From contig CAPOZU010000005.1 of assembly GCA_948676835.1 (NCBI GenBank), positions 52,564 through 116,563 of the forward strand: DNA of 64,000 nt. The letters run 5' to 3'. The stretch is from an uncultured Clostridia bacterium (GTDB lineage Bacteria; Bacillota; Clostridia; TANB77; CAG-508). This document shows positions 47,605 to 55,610 of this stretch, piece by piece. The translations under genes were made by a program, and so were the position numbers. The notes below the pieces were generated by a model. It saw only the letters and a program-made list of their open reading frames with translations. It did no database searches and had not been told where the DNA came from. Positions within the stretch are counted from its first letter, which is position 1. Every line of letters begins with the position of its first letter.

Positions 47605-48666
47605 ATGTTTCAAAGATTAGAAGACGTAGAAAAAAGATATGAAGAACTAAATGGGTTAATTAGTGATCCAGAAGTAATTTCAAGACAAAATGAGTGGAAA
47701 AAATTAATGAAGGAACATAGCGATTTAGAAGACATAGTTATAAAATATAGAGAATATAAAACTGTTAGTAAGAACTTAGAAGAAGCTAAGGAAATGTTAG
47801 ATGATCCTGAAATGAAAGAATTAGCTGAAATGGAAATGCTAGATGCTAAAGAAAAGCTTCCAAAAATAGAGGAAGAATTAAAAATTCTTTTAATTCCGAA
47901 AGATCCTAATGATGATAACAATGTTATTTGCGAAATTAGAGCAGGAGCAGGAGGAGAGGAAGCAGCTTTATTCGCAGGAGTATTATTTAGAATGTATTCT
48001 ATGTATGCTGAAAGAAAACATTTTCAAATTCAAGTTATAAATGAGAACGAAACTGGAATTGGAGGATATAAGGAAATATCTTTCATGATTACAGGAAAAG
48101 GTGCATACAGTAGATTTAAGTTTGAAAGTGGAGTTCATAGAGTTCAAAGAGTTCCAGATACAGAAAGCAGTGGTAGAATTCATACATCAACAGCTACGGT
48201 AGCAGTTTTACCAGAAGTAGAGGATGTTGAAGTAGAAATAAATCCAGCAGATGTAAGAATGGAAGTATTTAGAGCTTCTGGTGCTGGTGGACAACACGTT
48301 AATAAAACATCATCAGCTGTTAGATTGATACACGAACCAACAGGAATTGTTGCTGAATGTCAAACAGAAAGATCTCAATTACAAAATAGAGAATATGCAA
48401 TGAGATTACTTCGTTCTAGAATATATGAGCAAGAAAGAGAAAAACAAGAAAAAGCTGTTGCAAGCGAAAGAAGAAGTCAAGTTGGTTCAGGAGATAGAAG
48501 TGAAAAAATAAGAACTTATAATTATCCACAAGGAAGAATTACAGACCACAGAATTGGCTTTAGTATTTTTCAAATGGAAAATTTCTTAAATGGTGATATG
48601 GACGAAATGGTAGATAATTTAATTGCTACTGATAGAGCAGAAAAATTAAAAGGAAATAATGAATAA
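47605..48666 (+). CDS. prfA: Peptide chain release factor 1, 353 aa
   Basis: The ATG at 47605 follows AGGAAGAGG; the in-frame upstream ATG at 47554 would add 17 residues not seen in the family. The GGQ motif is present (GAGGQHVNKTSSAVRL, near residue 229), and the codon-recognition domain is complete. It releases finished chains at UAA and UAG. The usual neighbour prmC, which methylates the GGQ glutamine, is not beside it here. Confidence 0.96.
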   Translation: MFQRLEDVEKRYEELNGLISDPEVISRQNEWKKLMKEHSDLEDIVIKYREYKTVSKNLEEAKEMLDDPEMKELAEMEMLDAKEKLPKIEEELKILLIPKDPNDDNNVICEIRAGAGGEEAALFAGVLFRMYSMYAERKHFQIQVINENETGIGGYKEISFMITGKGAYSRFKFESGVHRVQRVPDTESSGRIHTSTATVAVLPEVEDVEVEINPADVRMEVFRASGAGGQHVNKTSSAVRLIHEPTGIVAECQTERSQLQNREYAMRLLRSRIYEQEREKQEKAVASERRSQVGSGDRSEKIRTYNYPQGRITDHRIGFSIFQMENFLNGDMDEMVDNLIATDRAEKLKGNNE

Positions 48667-48667
48667 T

Positions 48668-48710
48668 AAAAAGTGAAATTTAGGGATGTTCCTTAAATTT
48701 CACTTTTTAT
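48668..48710. terminator. Bidirectional terminator between prfA and the ZIP transporter
   Basis: AAAAAGTGAAATTTA and TAAATTTCACTTTTT pair; both ends carry T-runs on the respective strands. Confidence 0.88.
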
Positions 48711-48714
48711 TTTG

Positions 48715-49446
48715 TTAAATTAATTGAGCCAATATTCCGAGAATTAATCCAAGCATATTACCTAAAGAAGCAAATCTTCCTTTATACATATTTTTAGATT
48801 CTGGAATTAATTCGCAAGAAACTATATAAAGCATTGCACCTGCTGCAAATGCTAAAGAAATTCCAATTAAATCTAAAGAAATACTTCCTAGAATAGAACC
48901 AGCGAAAGCGCCAATTCCAGTTGTAAGACCAGATAAAAATGTTATTATTATTGCTTTGCGTCTAGACGTTCCAGCACTTTTTAATGGTAAAGAAATAGAT
49001 ACACCTTCTGGTATATCATGAAGAGCAATAGCGATTGCAAGTTTAAAACCAAGAGTACTTGAAGATTCAAAACCAGCTCCTATTGCTAACCCTTCTGGAA
49101 AATTATGAATAGCTAATCCTATTGCTATAATAATACCTGTTTTTAAAAGGCTGTTCGATGATTTTTTATCAGTTTTATAGCAAGTATTAACAATGTTATC
49201 ACAAAAAATCATAGAAATAATACCAATAAAAATTCCAAATATACATTTAGTAATATTAATTATTTTTAGTGATTCTGGAATTAAATCAAAACATACAATT
49301 GCAGTCATTAATCCGGCTGCAAATTCTAATATAAAGCTAAGAAATTTATTAGATTTTATATTTAAAAATGCTCCAATAATTCCACCAAGGGATGTTCCTA
49401 AAATCCCAAAAATAAGGCCATAAAAGCTAATTGTTCCAATATCCAT
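48715..49446 (-). CDS. ZIP family metal transporter, 243 aa
   Basis: The ATG follows GAAAGGA. There are about eight membrane helices, with the paired metal-binding motifs HNFPEG (helix IV) and HDIPEG (helix V) that define ZIP carriers. It would take up divalent metal, probably zinc, into the cytoplasm. It is monocistronic and no Zur box was identified. Confidence 0.9.
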   Translation of the reverse strand: MDIGTISFYGLIFGILGTSLGGIIGAFLNIKSNKFLSFILEFAAGLMTAIVCFDLIPESLKIINITKCIFGIFIGIISMIFCDNIVNTCYKTDKKSSNSLLKTGIIIAIGLAIHNFPEGLAIGAGFESSSTLGFKLAIAIALHDIPEGVSISLPLKSAGTSRRKAIIITFLSGLTTGIGAFAGSILGSISLDLIGISLAFAAGAMLYIVSCELIPESKNMYKGRFASLGNMLGLILGILAQLI

Positions 49447-49494
49447 AAAAAATCCTTTCTACTGAAGTATATTTAAAAAAAATTTTTTTATTAC

Positions 49495-49530
49495 AAAAAA
49501 AGAACTTTGCTCTGAAACAAAGTTCTTTTT
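49495..49530 (-). terminator. Terminator of the 49543-50136 gene
   Basis: AGAACTTTG pairs with CAAAGTTCT; on the minus strand a T-run follows. Confidence 0.85.
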
Positions 49531-49542
49531 ATACTTTTATAT

Positions 49543-50136
49543 TTAATTATTTTCTTCATAATTATTATATTTAACAATCATTTTTCTTTGATAAGGTATT
49601 AAAGAAAGGATTGAAACAGAAAGTCCAATTACTAAAATAACTGTAGAAATTACTAAATTAGTTTTAGAAAAATTATAACTATTTATCATATCATTAGTTA
49701 AATTAGAAACATGATCATTTGAAAACACATCTTTATATTTTAAAATTGAATACTCAATTGTTATTGTTTGATAGCTTAGATTTAAATAAAGTAATTCTAA
49801 AAATACACAGATTGAAAGAACTATACAAACAATAAAAAATATATTCAAATATTTGATAATTTTTTTATAATTATTAGGATTAGTTTTTGAATTTTTGAAA
49901 ACATCATATGTACTTAATTTACATATTCCATGAACTATAAAATACAAAATAATTATAGCCATTAGTGGCAATGTAATATATAAACCTCTTGTTGCTGATC
50001 CAGAAAAATTACTTAATAAATTATTTACTACAAATATTATAATGAAACAGATAAATCCAATAAGTATAGTATAGGAAACAAATCCCTTAATTATTTGACT
50101 TGCAGTAGTTTTTGCATCAATATCTTTTTTTATCAT
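49543..50136 (-). CDS. Four-helix membrane protein, 197 aa, unknown
   Basis: The ATG follows AAAGGAG. Hydrophobic segments lie near residues 18-40, 52-70, 94-118 and 160-182, with an extracytoplasmic loop of about 40 residues between the last two. No family motif is recognised. It has its own terminator. It may be lineage-specific. Confidence 0.65.
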   Translation of the reverse strand: MIKKDIDAKTTASQIIKGFVSYTILIGFICFIIIFVVNNLLSNFSGSATRGLYITLPLMAIIILYFIVHGICKLSTYDVFKNSKTNPNNYKKIIKYLNIFFIVCIVLSICVFLELLYLNLSYQTITIEYSILKYKDVFSNDHVSNLTNDMINSYNFSKTNLVISTVILVIGLSVSILSLIPYQRKMIVKYNNYEENN

Positions 50137-50234
50137 TAGTTTTCTCCTTTAATATTAAAGTATAATTTAATATATAAAATCATATCATAAACAATATTTA
50201 ATTACAATATTTATAAAAAATATCTGTTAAAATG

Positions 50235-50265
50235 GAAAATCCCCCTGAAAAATCAGGAGGATTTC
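50235..50265 (-). terminator. Terminator overlapping the HNH gene stop codon
   Basis: GAAATCCTCCTGA and its near complement TCAGGGGGATTTTC form the stem; the TGA stop of the gene lies inside it. Confidence 0.75.
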
Positions 50266-50918
50266 ATTATTACTTCAACGTTTTCAAGAACTATTGCTGG
50301 CACAACAGGACGATGGATCTTCCGAGCATGATATAAAATGTGCTTTCCTTTGAAAAGCCACCCATTTGATGAAACAACAATTGGGTGAGGATATTGTTTA
50401 ACTCTTTTGAAATAATCCTCAAGCTTTTCCATTTTGGATTTTTCGAGAAATCTAAAAGAAAGTGCTTCAATTAACTTACTTGCATCATACATTGTTACCC
50501 AGTCCTCAGGAAGAAGGAATTTTTTTGATTTCATAAAATTCGTATTTTCTATAATGCACTGATAATAAAATGCATGCTCTTTGTCAGATTTCCGAATTTT
50601 TTTAAACTTCTCGTACTGCTCTGGTGTCATGTCTGTTTTTTCGTTGTTGCAACTTCTACAGCAAGGGACTAGATTATCAGGAAGACTAATGCCACCCCAA
50701 CTCCTAGGATGAACATGATCAAGTGTTCTATTGGAACTTGTTAAAGTACATCCACAATAGTGACAACGACCATACCCATTTAGAGTATATGAAAGGTTAT
50801 ACATTAAATGTTCGAAATTTACATATCCCTCGACATAGAGAGTGCCATTTGCTACATAAGCATAGTCATTGGGACCACGTGCTGCGTAAAAATAGTTTTC
50901 GGGCAACCGTATATTCAT
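50253..50918 (-). CDS. HNH endonuclease family protein, 221 aa
   Basis: The ATG at 50918 follows AAGGAGTGATCTT; longer readings upstream lack a site. The HNH core is complete: C52-x-x-C55, LDHVHPRSWGG (residues 66-76), a second zinc pair C87/C90 and the final Asn91 (CCRSCNNEKTD). Such domains cut DNA in homing, restriction and phage packaging enzymes. The N-terminal 50 and C-terminal 110 residues are not recognised. It begins a region of foreign look with tRNAs. No intron or methylase accompanies it, so its biological role is open. Confidence 0.82.
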   Translation of the reverse strand: MNIRLPENYFYAARGPNDYAYVANGTLYVEGYVNFEHLMYNLSYTLNGYGRCHYCGCTLTSSNRTLDHVHPRSWGGISLPDNLVPCCRSCNNEKTDMTPEQYEKFKKIRKSDKEHAFYYQCIIENTNFMKSKKFLLPEDWVTMYDASKLIEALSFRFLEKSKMEKLEDYFKRVKQYPHPIVVSSNGWLFKGKHILYHARKIHRPVVPAIVLENVEVIMKSS

Positions 50919-50966
50919 AAGATCACTCCTTTTCATATTGAGACAAAGCATTTTGTTTTCATTCAT

Positions 50967-50995
50967 ATAATATAAAATTTTAATACAGATGTCAA
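50967..50995 (-). promoter_or_regulatory. Near-consensus promoter of the HNH gene
   Basis: On the minus strand TTGACA, 17 nt, TATTAT. This gives a leader of about 40 nt. Confidence 0.72.
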
Positions 50996-51128
50996 TTAAT
51001 AGAGTGAGAATTATCAAAAAATGTATAAAGTATATTTTATTATTTTGTAATTTTTATTAAATTTAAGAATATAATATTATATAGTGAATATTCGAAATTA
51101 ATTTTACCAAATATATTAAAATATTAAC

Positions 51129-51157
51129 TTGACTTTTCTTTGTTTTTCTGTTATTAT
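51129..51157 (+). promoter_or_regulatory. Promoter of the tRNA pair
   Basis: TTGACT (51129-51134), 17 nt, TATTAT (51152-51157). Transcription would start about 38 nt before the tRNA-Gly gene. Confidence 0.68.
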
Positions 51158-51183
51158 AGTTATGCTTTGTTGTGATATACAAA

Positions 51184-51199
51184 CGGCTCAGTTGATAGA
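51184..51199 (+). other. tRNA D-arm-like fragment
   Basis: CGGCTCAGTTGATAGA closely resembles the D-arm of common elongator tRNAs (AGCTCAGTTGGTAGAG type), but no acceptor or anticodon arm is attached. It lies directly before the tRNA-Gly gene. Confidence 0.4.
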
Positions 51200-51201
51200 A
51201 T

Positions 51202-51275
51202 GCAGGTATAGTTTAGTGGTAAAATAAATCCTTGCCAAGGATTAGTTACGGGTCCGATTCCCGTTACCTGCTCCA
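51202..51275 (+). tRNA. tRNA-Gly (anticodon GCC)
   Basis: The cloverleaf is complete: acceptor GCAGGTA/TACCTGC, anticodon stem AATCC/GGATT with loop TTGCCAA (GCC at 51234-51236), T-stem ACGGG/CCCGT, and encoded CCA. The T-loop is TCCGATT, with C where the nearly universal U55 is expected. Confidence 0.9.
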
Positions 51276-51301
51276 AAAAAACTTGAGTTTTTTTAATTTA
51301 T

Positions 51302-51317
51302 GGCGCCTTAGCCAAGC
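51302..51317 (+). repeat. Truncated copy of the tRNA-Cys 5' end
   Basis: GGCGCCTTAGCCAAGC is identical to the first 16 bases of the tRNA-Cys gene at 51384. It is followed not by the rest of a tRNA but by 66 nt with two hairpins: CTGAGACTGT with ACAGTATCAG (one mismatch) and TATGTG with CACATA. Confidence 0.8.
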
Positions 51318-51383
51318 TGCTGAGACTGTTCGAGCATAGCGAGTTACAGTATCAGTATGTGGAAACTAGGCACATATAATAAC

Positions 51384-51457
51384 GGCGCCTTAGCCAAGCG
51401 GTAAGGCACGAGTCTGCAAAACTCTGATGATCGGTCCGACTCCGATAGGCGCCTCCA
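51384..51457 (+). tRNA. tRNA-Cys (anticodon GCA)
   Basis: Acceptor GGCGCCT/AGGCGCC, anticodon loop CTGCAAA (GCA at 51416-51418), T-stem ATCGG/CCGAT and encoded CCA. The T-loop is TCCGACT, again with C at position 55. The outer pair of the anticodon stem is a C-U mismatch. Confidence 0.9.
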
Positions 51458-51572
51458 TTGGAGATAAACTCCAAACAATAGTAGTTGACTTTAGGAGAAG
51501 ATCCTATTTGTCATACTCTAATCTCTGATTAGAGAAAGTACGGTGCATAGAAGAATGTATCGTCAAAAAGAG

Positions 51573-51602
51573 CCCCAGCAAATGCTGGGGTTCTTGCTTT
51601 TT
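51573..51602. terminator. Bidirectional terminator between tRNA-Cys and the carboxypeptidase gene
   Basis: CCCCAGC/GCTGGGG with an AAAT loop; TTCTTGCTTTT follows on the + strand and CTCTTTTTG on the - strand. A second stem, 51611-51620 with 51637-51646, lies between it and the carboxypeptidase stop codon. Confidence 0.85.
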
Positions 51603-51682
51603 AAAGTTTAAGAGTGGGTCGAAGCAATTATGCTAAGACCCACTCTTTGGTAAATGCAAGGCTTTGCCAGTTGATAAATATC

Positions 51683-52969
51683 TTATTCAGGAATAATGCT
51701 CAAATTTGCCTGCAGAAAATATTCGCCGTTGCTCAGAGAGCCACTGCTACTATTTTTTGCAGACAGGTCGTTAAAGTGCCACCACTCGCTAGCGAGCGGA
51801 GTAAAGCCGGCACTCACGCAGTAGTTCTGCAGCCGAATTGCTACATCGTTCATACTGCTAGCCAGAGGAACTTCTTTCCAAGCAGTTGCAGAGCTGGATT
51901 TTACACCATATGCAAGAGCAATGGAAGCATCAGAAAGTTCATGAATTTGAGTGGGCATTTGTACTTCTTCGTACTTAGAAACGTTCACATAGGCATAGTT
52001 TCCAGAAGTGCAAATTTCGGTCTCGTTTACCTTCACCAAAGTCAGGTCCATGGCATAACCACGCTGATGATTAGAAACGCTTTGCGCAATGAACCAAGAT
52101 TCACCCCAACCATTTCCTTCGATACCATTGCGAACAGCAGGCTCAGAAGAAGCCAAAGACTTCAAATTGCTGCTAATAGTCCGCTGAGTATCAAGAGGAC
52201 GGTATGTTTCGACTATGCAAAGGGAATATCCCTCAGAGAGGGCAGCCTTCTGCGCAGCCATAACCTTTTTGGCAGTCTCAAAGATGATAGGCATGTTAAA
52301 CTCGGTTCTTCCGAGTCTCTGATTATACTGCTCTACATCATAAAGCTGCTTGCCAGTAACACTGGGGATTTCGTAACCAGAGGACATCATTAAGGATTCA
52401 GAGCTATTAGTGTCCATGTAGACAATGCTCGGAATCACATCAGGAAGATTTAACATGCACTCGTAACTGTTAATAATGCCGGTGAAACCGTCATCAGTCT
52501 TAACAGTCAGTTTGCCATCTTCTTCACTGATAATCTGAAGACCAGTGCCTGCGCAAACAGACTTCTTGTCGCCAGATTCGCCATACAAACTGGTATTTGC
52601 CAGTGTGTACACAGTTGCACCCTGCAGGGGAAGCTCAAATTCGCCTTCATAAATCTGAGGAATTACCTCATCTTCATGCTCGTTTTCGACAGGAGTCTCA
52701 GTTGCTACTTCCTGAGCGAGAGTCTGCACTTCGGGGATGTTAGGAATGTCTGCCGTACGGCTTGAGTCTTGTTGGGGATAGGTTGATTCAGCGGTGGGGG
52801 CGATTGTGTTTGTGGTCTGATTTTTACCAAGAACTTTAGTGCAAATAACAATCGCAGTTACTGCCAGAGCAATGAGTACAATGATAAATGCAATTCTGTA
52901 GTAGTGTGCCCGACGCTTGTGCCAACGCACTTTTTTGCTATAGCTTTTGTTTGCCTTCGAATATTTCAT
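51683..52969 (-). CDS. VanY-type D-alanyl-D-alanine carboxypeptidase (peptidase M15), 428 aa
   Basis: The ATG at 52969 follows GAGGTG; a GTG 9 nt upstream lies in that site. A basic N-terminus and one membrane helix (residues 24-47) anchor the protein, with a Thr/Glu-rich linker and an SH3-like segment (about 115-172) before the M15 domain (about 205-428). Zinc ligands His301, Asp308 (SNHQRGYAMD) and His398, and base Glu395 (SEWWHFN), are present, as is ETYRP. It would remove the terminal D-Ala from peptidoglycan stems outside the membrane. No VanS/VanR or vanH-A-X genes are here, so wall remodelling is likelier than glycopeptide resistance. GC content is well above the window average, suggesting transfer. 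Confidence 0.87.
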   Translation of the reverse strand: MKYSKANKSYSKKVRWHKRRAHYYRIAFIIVLIALAVTAIVICTKVLGKNQTTNTIAPTAESTYPQQDSSRTADIPNIPEVQTLAQEVATETPVENEHEDEVIPQIYEGEFELPLQGATVYTLANTSLYGESGDKKSVCAGTGLQIISEEDGKLTVKTDDGFTGIINSYECMLNLPDVIPSIVYMDTNSSESLMMSSGYEIPSVTGKQLYDVEQYNQRLGRTEFNMPIIFETAKKVMAAQKAALSEGYSLCIVETYRPLDTQRTISSNLKSLASSEPAVRNGIEGNGWGESWFIAQSVSNHQRGYAMDLTLVKVNETEICTSGNYAYVNVSKYEEVQMPTQIHELSDASIALAYGVKSSSATAWKEVPLASSMNDVAIRLQNYCVSAGFTPLASEWWHFNDLSAKNSSSGSLSNGEYFLQANLSIIPE

Positions 52970-53038
52970 GTCATTCACCTCATAAAAGTTTTTAAATTAA
53001 TTCGATTTTTTCAAATTGACTAATATAGTCTTAATATT

Positions 53039-53068
53039 ATTATAGCACTAATAGAATTATTTGTAATA
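53039..53068 (-). promoter_or_regulatory. Candidate promoter of the carboxypeptidase gene
   Basis: On the minus strand ATTACA, 17 nt, TATAAT. A small palindrome GACTAATATAGTC just downstream could be an operator. Confidence 0.45.
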
Positions 53069-53085
53069 CATTTTTATAAAAGAAT

Positions 53086-53128
53086 CCCCCATACAATCAC
53101 TTAAAATCTTATAGTGATTGTATGGGGG
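53086..53128 (-). terminator. Terminator of the 53150-53575 gene
   Basis: CCCCCATACAATCACT and AGTGATTGTATGGGGG form a 16-bp perfect stem; on the minus strand a TTCTTTT tract follows. Confidence 0.87.
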
Positions 53129-53149
53129 ACATGTAACATTTTGGTGCTA

Positions 53150-53575
53150 TTATTGAGCCAAGAACATGACAGCAGGACCGTTGTAGTCAGCAGTTTTGAC
53201 CGAAAGTTTCAGCTGTTCAATGGAGCTCATATTGTTTAGCCATGCAATGGCGTCTTCTTTGCTTGCAAAGAGCGCTGTATCTCCAGATTGGCTTCCTGTG
53301 ACTGTAACTGGGAGGTTGTCGGTAGGCACACAGTTAGTATTCAAACTGGCCGGATTCATGCATACTTTGCTGTTTTCATTATCCCAGGTGAGAGTGAAAA
53401 GCAAAGTGCCAACTTGAATGATGTTGCCGAGGTACCGATAGCCTCTGCCGAAGTGAGGACATTTTTCTGCATACGAGCCAAGAGATTTGGCTCCAAGAGC
53501 GTTCAGAACCCGAACAACTTCCTCTGCAGACATTTCATTAACGGACACTACGAACTCTACACCAATGCTATACAT
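53150..53575 (-). CDS. Orphan protein of unfamiliar composition, 141 aa, unknown
   Basis: The ATG follows AGGAGG. The product is soluble, without signal peptide. It begins MYSIGVEFVVSVNEMSAEE, contains two Cys in CPHFG-like and VCMN contexts, and near residue 103-125 has an ASKEDAIAWLNNM helix. GC content is about 45-50%, far from the AT-rich neighbours, like the carboxypeptidase gene. A perfect consensus promoter and a strong terminator frame it, so it is probably well expressed. I do not recognise the family. Confidence 0.7.
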   Translation of the reverse strand: MYSIGVEFVVSVNEMSAEEVVRVLNALGAKSLGSYAEKCPHFGRGYRYLGNIIQVGTLLFTLTWDNENSKVCMNPASLNTNCVPTDNLPVTVTGSQSGDTALFASKEDAIAWLNNMSSIEQLKLSVKTADYNGPAVMFLAQ

Positions 53576-53618
53576 AAGTTACCTCCTATGTTCGAAAAGG
53601 TTATAAACGTACATCATA

Positions 53619-53647
53619 ATTATAGCATTTTGCTATAGTTATGTCAA
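53619..53647 (-). promoter_or_regulatory. Full-consensus promoter of the orphan gene
   Basis: On the minus strand TTGACA (53647-53642), exactly 17 nt, TATAAT (53624-53619). It is the only full-consensus sigma-A promoter I found in the window. Confidence 0.82.
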
Positions 53648-53752
53648 CTTCGGCTGGCTAGAAATATTCGAGATTTTATGATATATATAATTATGAATTA
53701 ATTTGAAACTTTTTTTATAATTACTGTTATATATAAATAAAAGGAGGTAAAT

Positions 53753-55549
53753 ATGGACGAAAAATTATATAGTGATTATTTAAAAGGTGAAAAAGAAGCA
53801 TTTGAAGTTTTGTATAATAAGTATAAAGAAAAAATTCAATACTTTGTTTATAACATTGTAAAAGATTATCAAAAAGCAGAGGATATAACTCAAGAAACTT
53901 TTATATATGTTATGCAAAATAAAATGGAACAAACTTATAATTTTAAATATTACATTTATTTAGTTGCTAAAAGTAAAGCATATAATTATATAAATATAGA
54001 GAATAGAAGAAATGAAATAATTAAAACATATCTTTCTAATGAAGATGAGCAAATCGAAAAAGATATATTAGAAATGATTACGAAACAAGAAAGTAAAAAA
54101 GAATTAATAGAAGCAATAGAATCTTTGGAAGAAAAATATAAAAATGTACTATATCTTGTAAAGATTGAAGGTTTTTCTTATAAAGAAACAGCTCAAATCT
54201 TAGGTGAAAGTCTTCAAAATATAAAAAATTTAATACATAGAGGAAAATCTAAATTAAGAAAAATTTTATTAAAGAACGAATTGAAACAAATGAACAAACT
54301 GTCAAAAGTTGCTTTAATGCTAGTGGTTATAGCAATATTTACTTCAGGAATTGTATATGCTGCAACTTATTTATATAAAAAATATAATACTAATAATAAT
54401 ATAAAAATGAATCCAACTTTTGAAAGCACGTTAGATGAAAACACAGTAAATAACATATGGATTGGAACTTTAGATTTGGCATGGAAAGATTTAGAGGAAA
54501 AAATAGGAACTAATAAAATAGAATTTGAAGAAAATATTGAAATTGCTAATAAGTTAAATCAAAGTAATTTTTCAAAAGAAATGCTAGATTCTAATGATTA
54601 CAATATAAAAGTAGAAAGAACCTGGACTAATGGTTATAAAATAGATGCTGAATTAATTAAAGAATTGAATTTCTTAGAACCGTTTGATAATTTAACTGAT
54701 TCACATTCTTTAATATTTGGAGAAAGCGATAAGAGACTTAAATGTTTTGGAATTAACAATGCTACTTTAAAAAAAATAGATAAAAACGTAGAAGTATTAT
54801 TTTATGATAAAATATCAGAAAATAATTTAAATGGTAAAACTTTTGCTGTAAAATTAAAAACAAAAGAAGGAGATGAAATAATACTTTATAGAACAGATGA
54901 AGAAAAATCTTTTGAAGAATACTATAATGATATAATTGAAAAAAATAATAATTATAATGGAAGAAGAGAGTTTGAAGGATTTGACGAACTAATAGTGCCA
55001 TATGTTAGAATAAATGGAATGATTAGTTATAATGAACTGTATGCAAAAGAAATTAAAAATAGCAGAGGGCTTATAATGTATGATGTTACACAAAATGTTA
55101 ATTTTTATTTAAATGAAAAAGGATGCAACTTATCAAGTAAAGCTTCAATGACAACAGAGTATATGGGAATTAGCGATTCAATGTATTGCTATTTTGAAGA
55201 TAAATTTATTATTTTCATGAAAGAAGAAAATTCAGATAGACCATATTTTGCTCTAAAAGTAGATAATGATGATATATTAGAAAAATACGAAGAAACAGAT
55301 GAGCCTAAGTTATATGACTTAACAATTGCGGATGAATTTTATAATAATAATAGAGTTGAACCAGGAGAGTATAAATTCTATGAAGATGAAAATTATGAAT
55401 ATTATTATCCGACACAAAAAACAAAATATGTACTTTTATACTTTAAAAACTCAGATATTATGACAGTAGAAGAGGCACTATCTCAGGGAAAAATTACTAT
55501 AGATTTGTTAGACAAATATGAATATGAATATATAAAAAAGAAAAAATAA
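53753..55549 (+). CDS. ECF sigma factor fused to a transmembrane extracytoplasmic domain, 598 aa
   Basis: The ATG follows AAAGGAGG. Residues 1-65 are sigma region 2 (FEVLYNKYKEKIQYFVYN, DYQKAEDITQETF) and 115-172 are region 4 (SYKETAQILGESLQNIK, helix-turn-helix). A membrane helix at about 184-206 follows, then a large polar domain of about 390 residues that should lie outside the cell. Normal ECF factors end near residue 170-190, with an anti-sigma or membrane protein encoded by the next gene; here both are one chain. An internal Met at 180 (nt 54290) has no ribosome-binding site, so separate translation is unlikely. The sigma part would be tethered to the membrane and may need proteolysis to be freed. 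The signal sensed is unknown. Confidence 0.83.
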   Translation: MDEKLYSDYLKGEKEAFEVLYNKYKEKIQYFVYNIVKDYQKAEDITQETFIYVMQNKMEQTYNFKYYIYLVAKSKAYNYINIENRRNEIIKTYLSNEDEQIEKDILEMITKQESKKELIEAIESLEEKYKNVLYLVKIEGFSYKETAQILGESLQNIKNLIHRGKSKLRKILLKNELKQMNKLSKVALMLVVIAIFTSGIVYAATYLYKKYNTNNNIKMNPTFESTLDENTVNNIWIGTLDLAWKDLEEKIGTNKIEFEENIEIANKLNQSNFSKEMLDSNDYNIKVERTWTNGYKIDAELIKELNFLEPFDNLTDSHSLIFGESDKRLKCFGINNATLKKIDKNVEVLFYDKISENNLNGKTFAVKLKTKEGDEIILYRTDEEKSFEEYYNDIIEKNNNYNGRREFEGFDELIVPYVRINGMISYNELYAKEIKNSRGLIMYDVTQNVNFYLNEKGCNLSSKASMTTEYMGISDSMYCYFEDKFIIFMKEENSDRPYFALKVDNDDILEKYEETDEPKLYDLTIADEFYNNNRVEPGEYKFYEDENYEYYYPTQKTKYVLLYFKNSDIMTVEEALSQGKITIDLLDKYEYEYIKKKK

Positions 55550-55610
55550 AGTGAATATTTATTAATTATATAGTATAATACATATAGTTTAGAATTTGAA
55601 AGGAAAAAAT

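Noticed and set aside
51614..52393. 259-codon open frame opposite the carboxypeptidase gene
   Set aside because: It is antisense to a protein with an intact M15 active site; the higher GC there makes long antisense frames likely.
51683..52969. Vancomycin resistance cluster
   Set aside because: The VanY-type enzyme stands alone without vanH, vanA/B, vanX or the VanRS regulators; the ddl gene is an ordinary-looking D-Ala ligase in another operon.
54290..55549. Separate anti-sigma gene starting at Met180 of the sigma fusion
   Set aside because: No ribosome-binding site precedes this ATG and the frame is continuous with the sigma factor.
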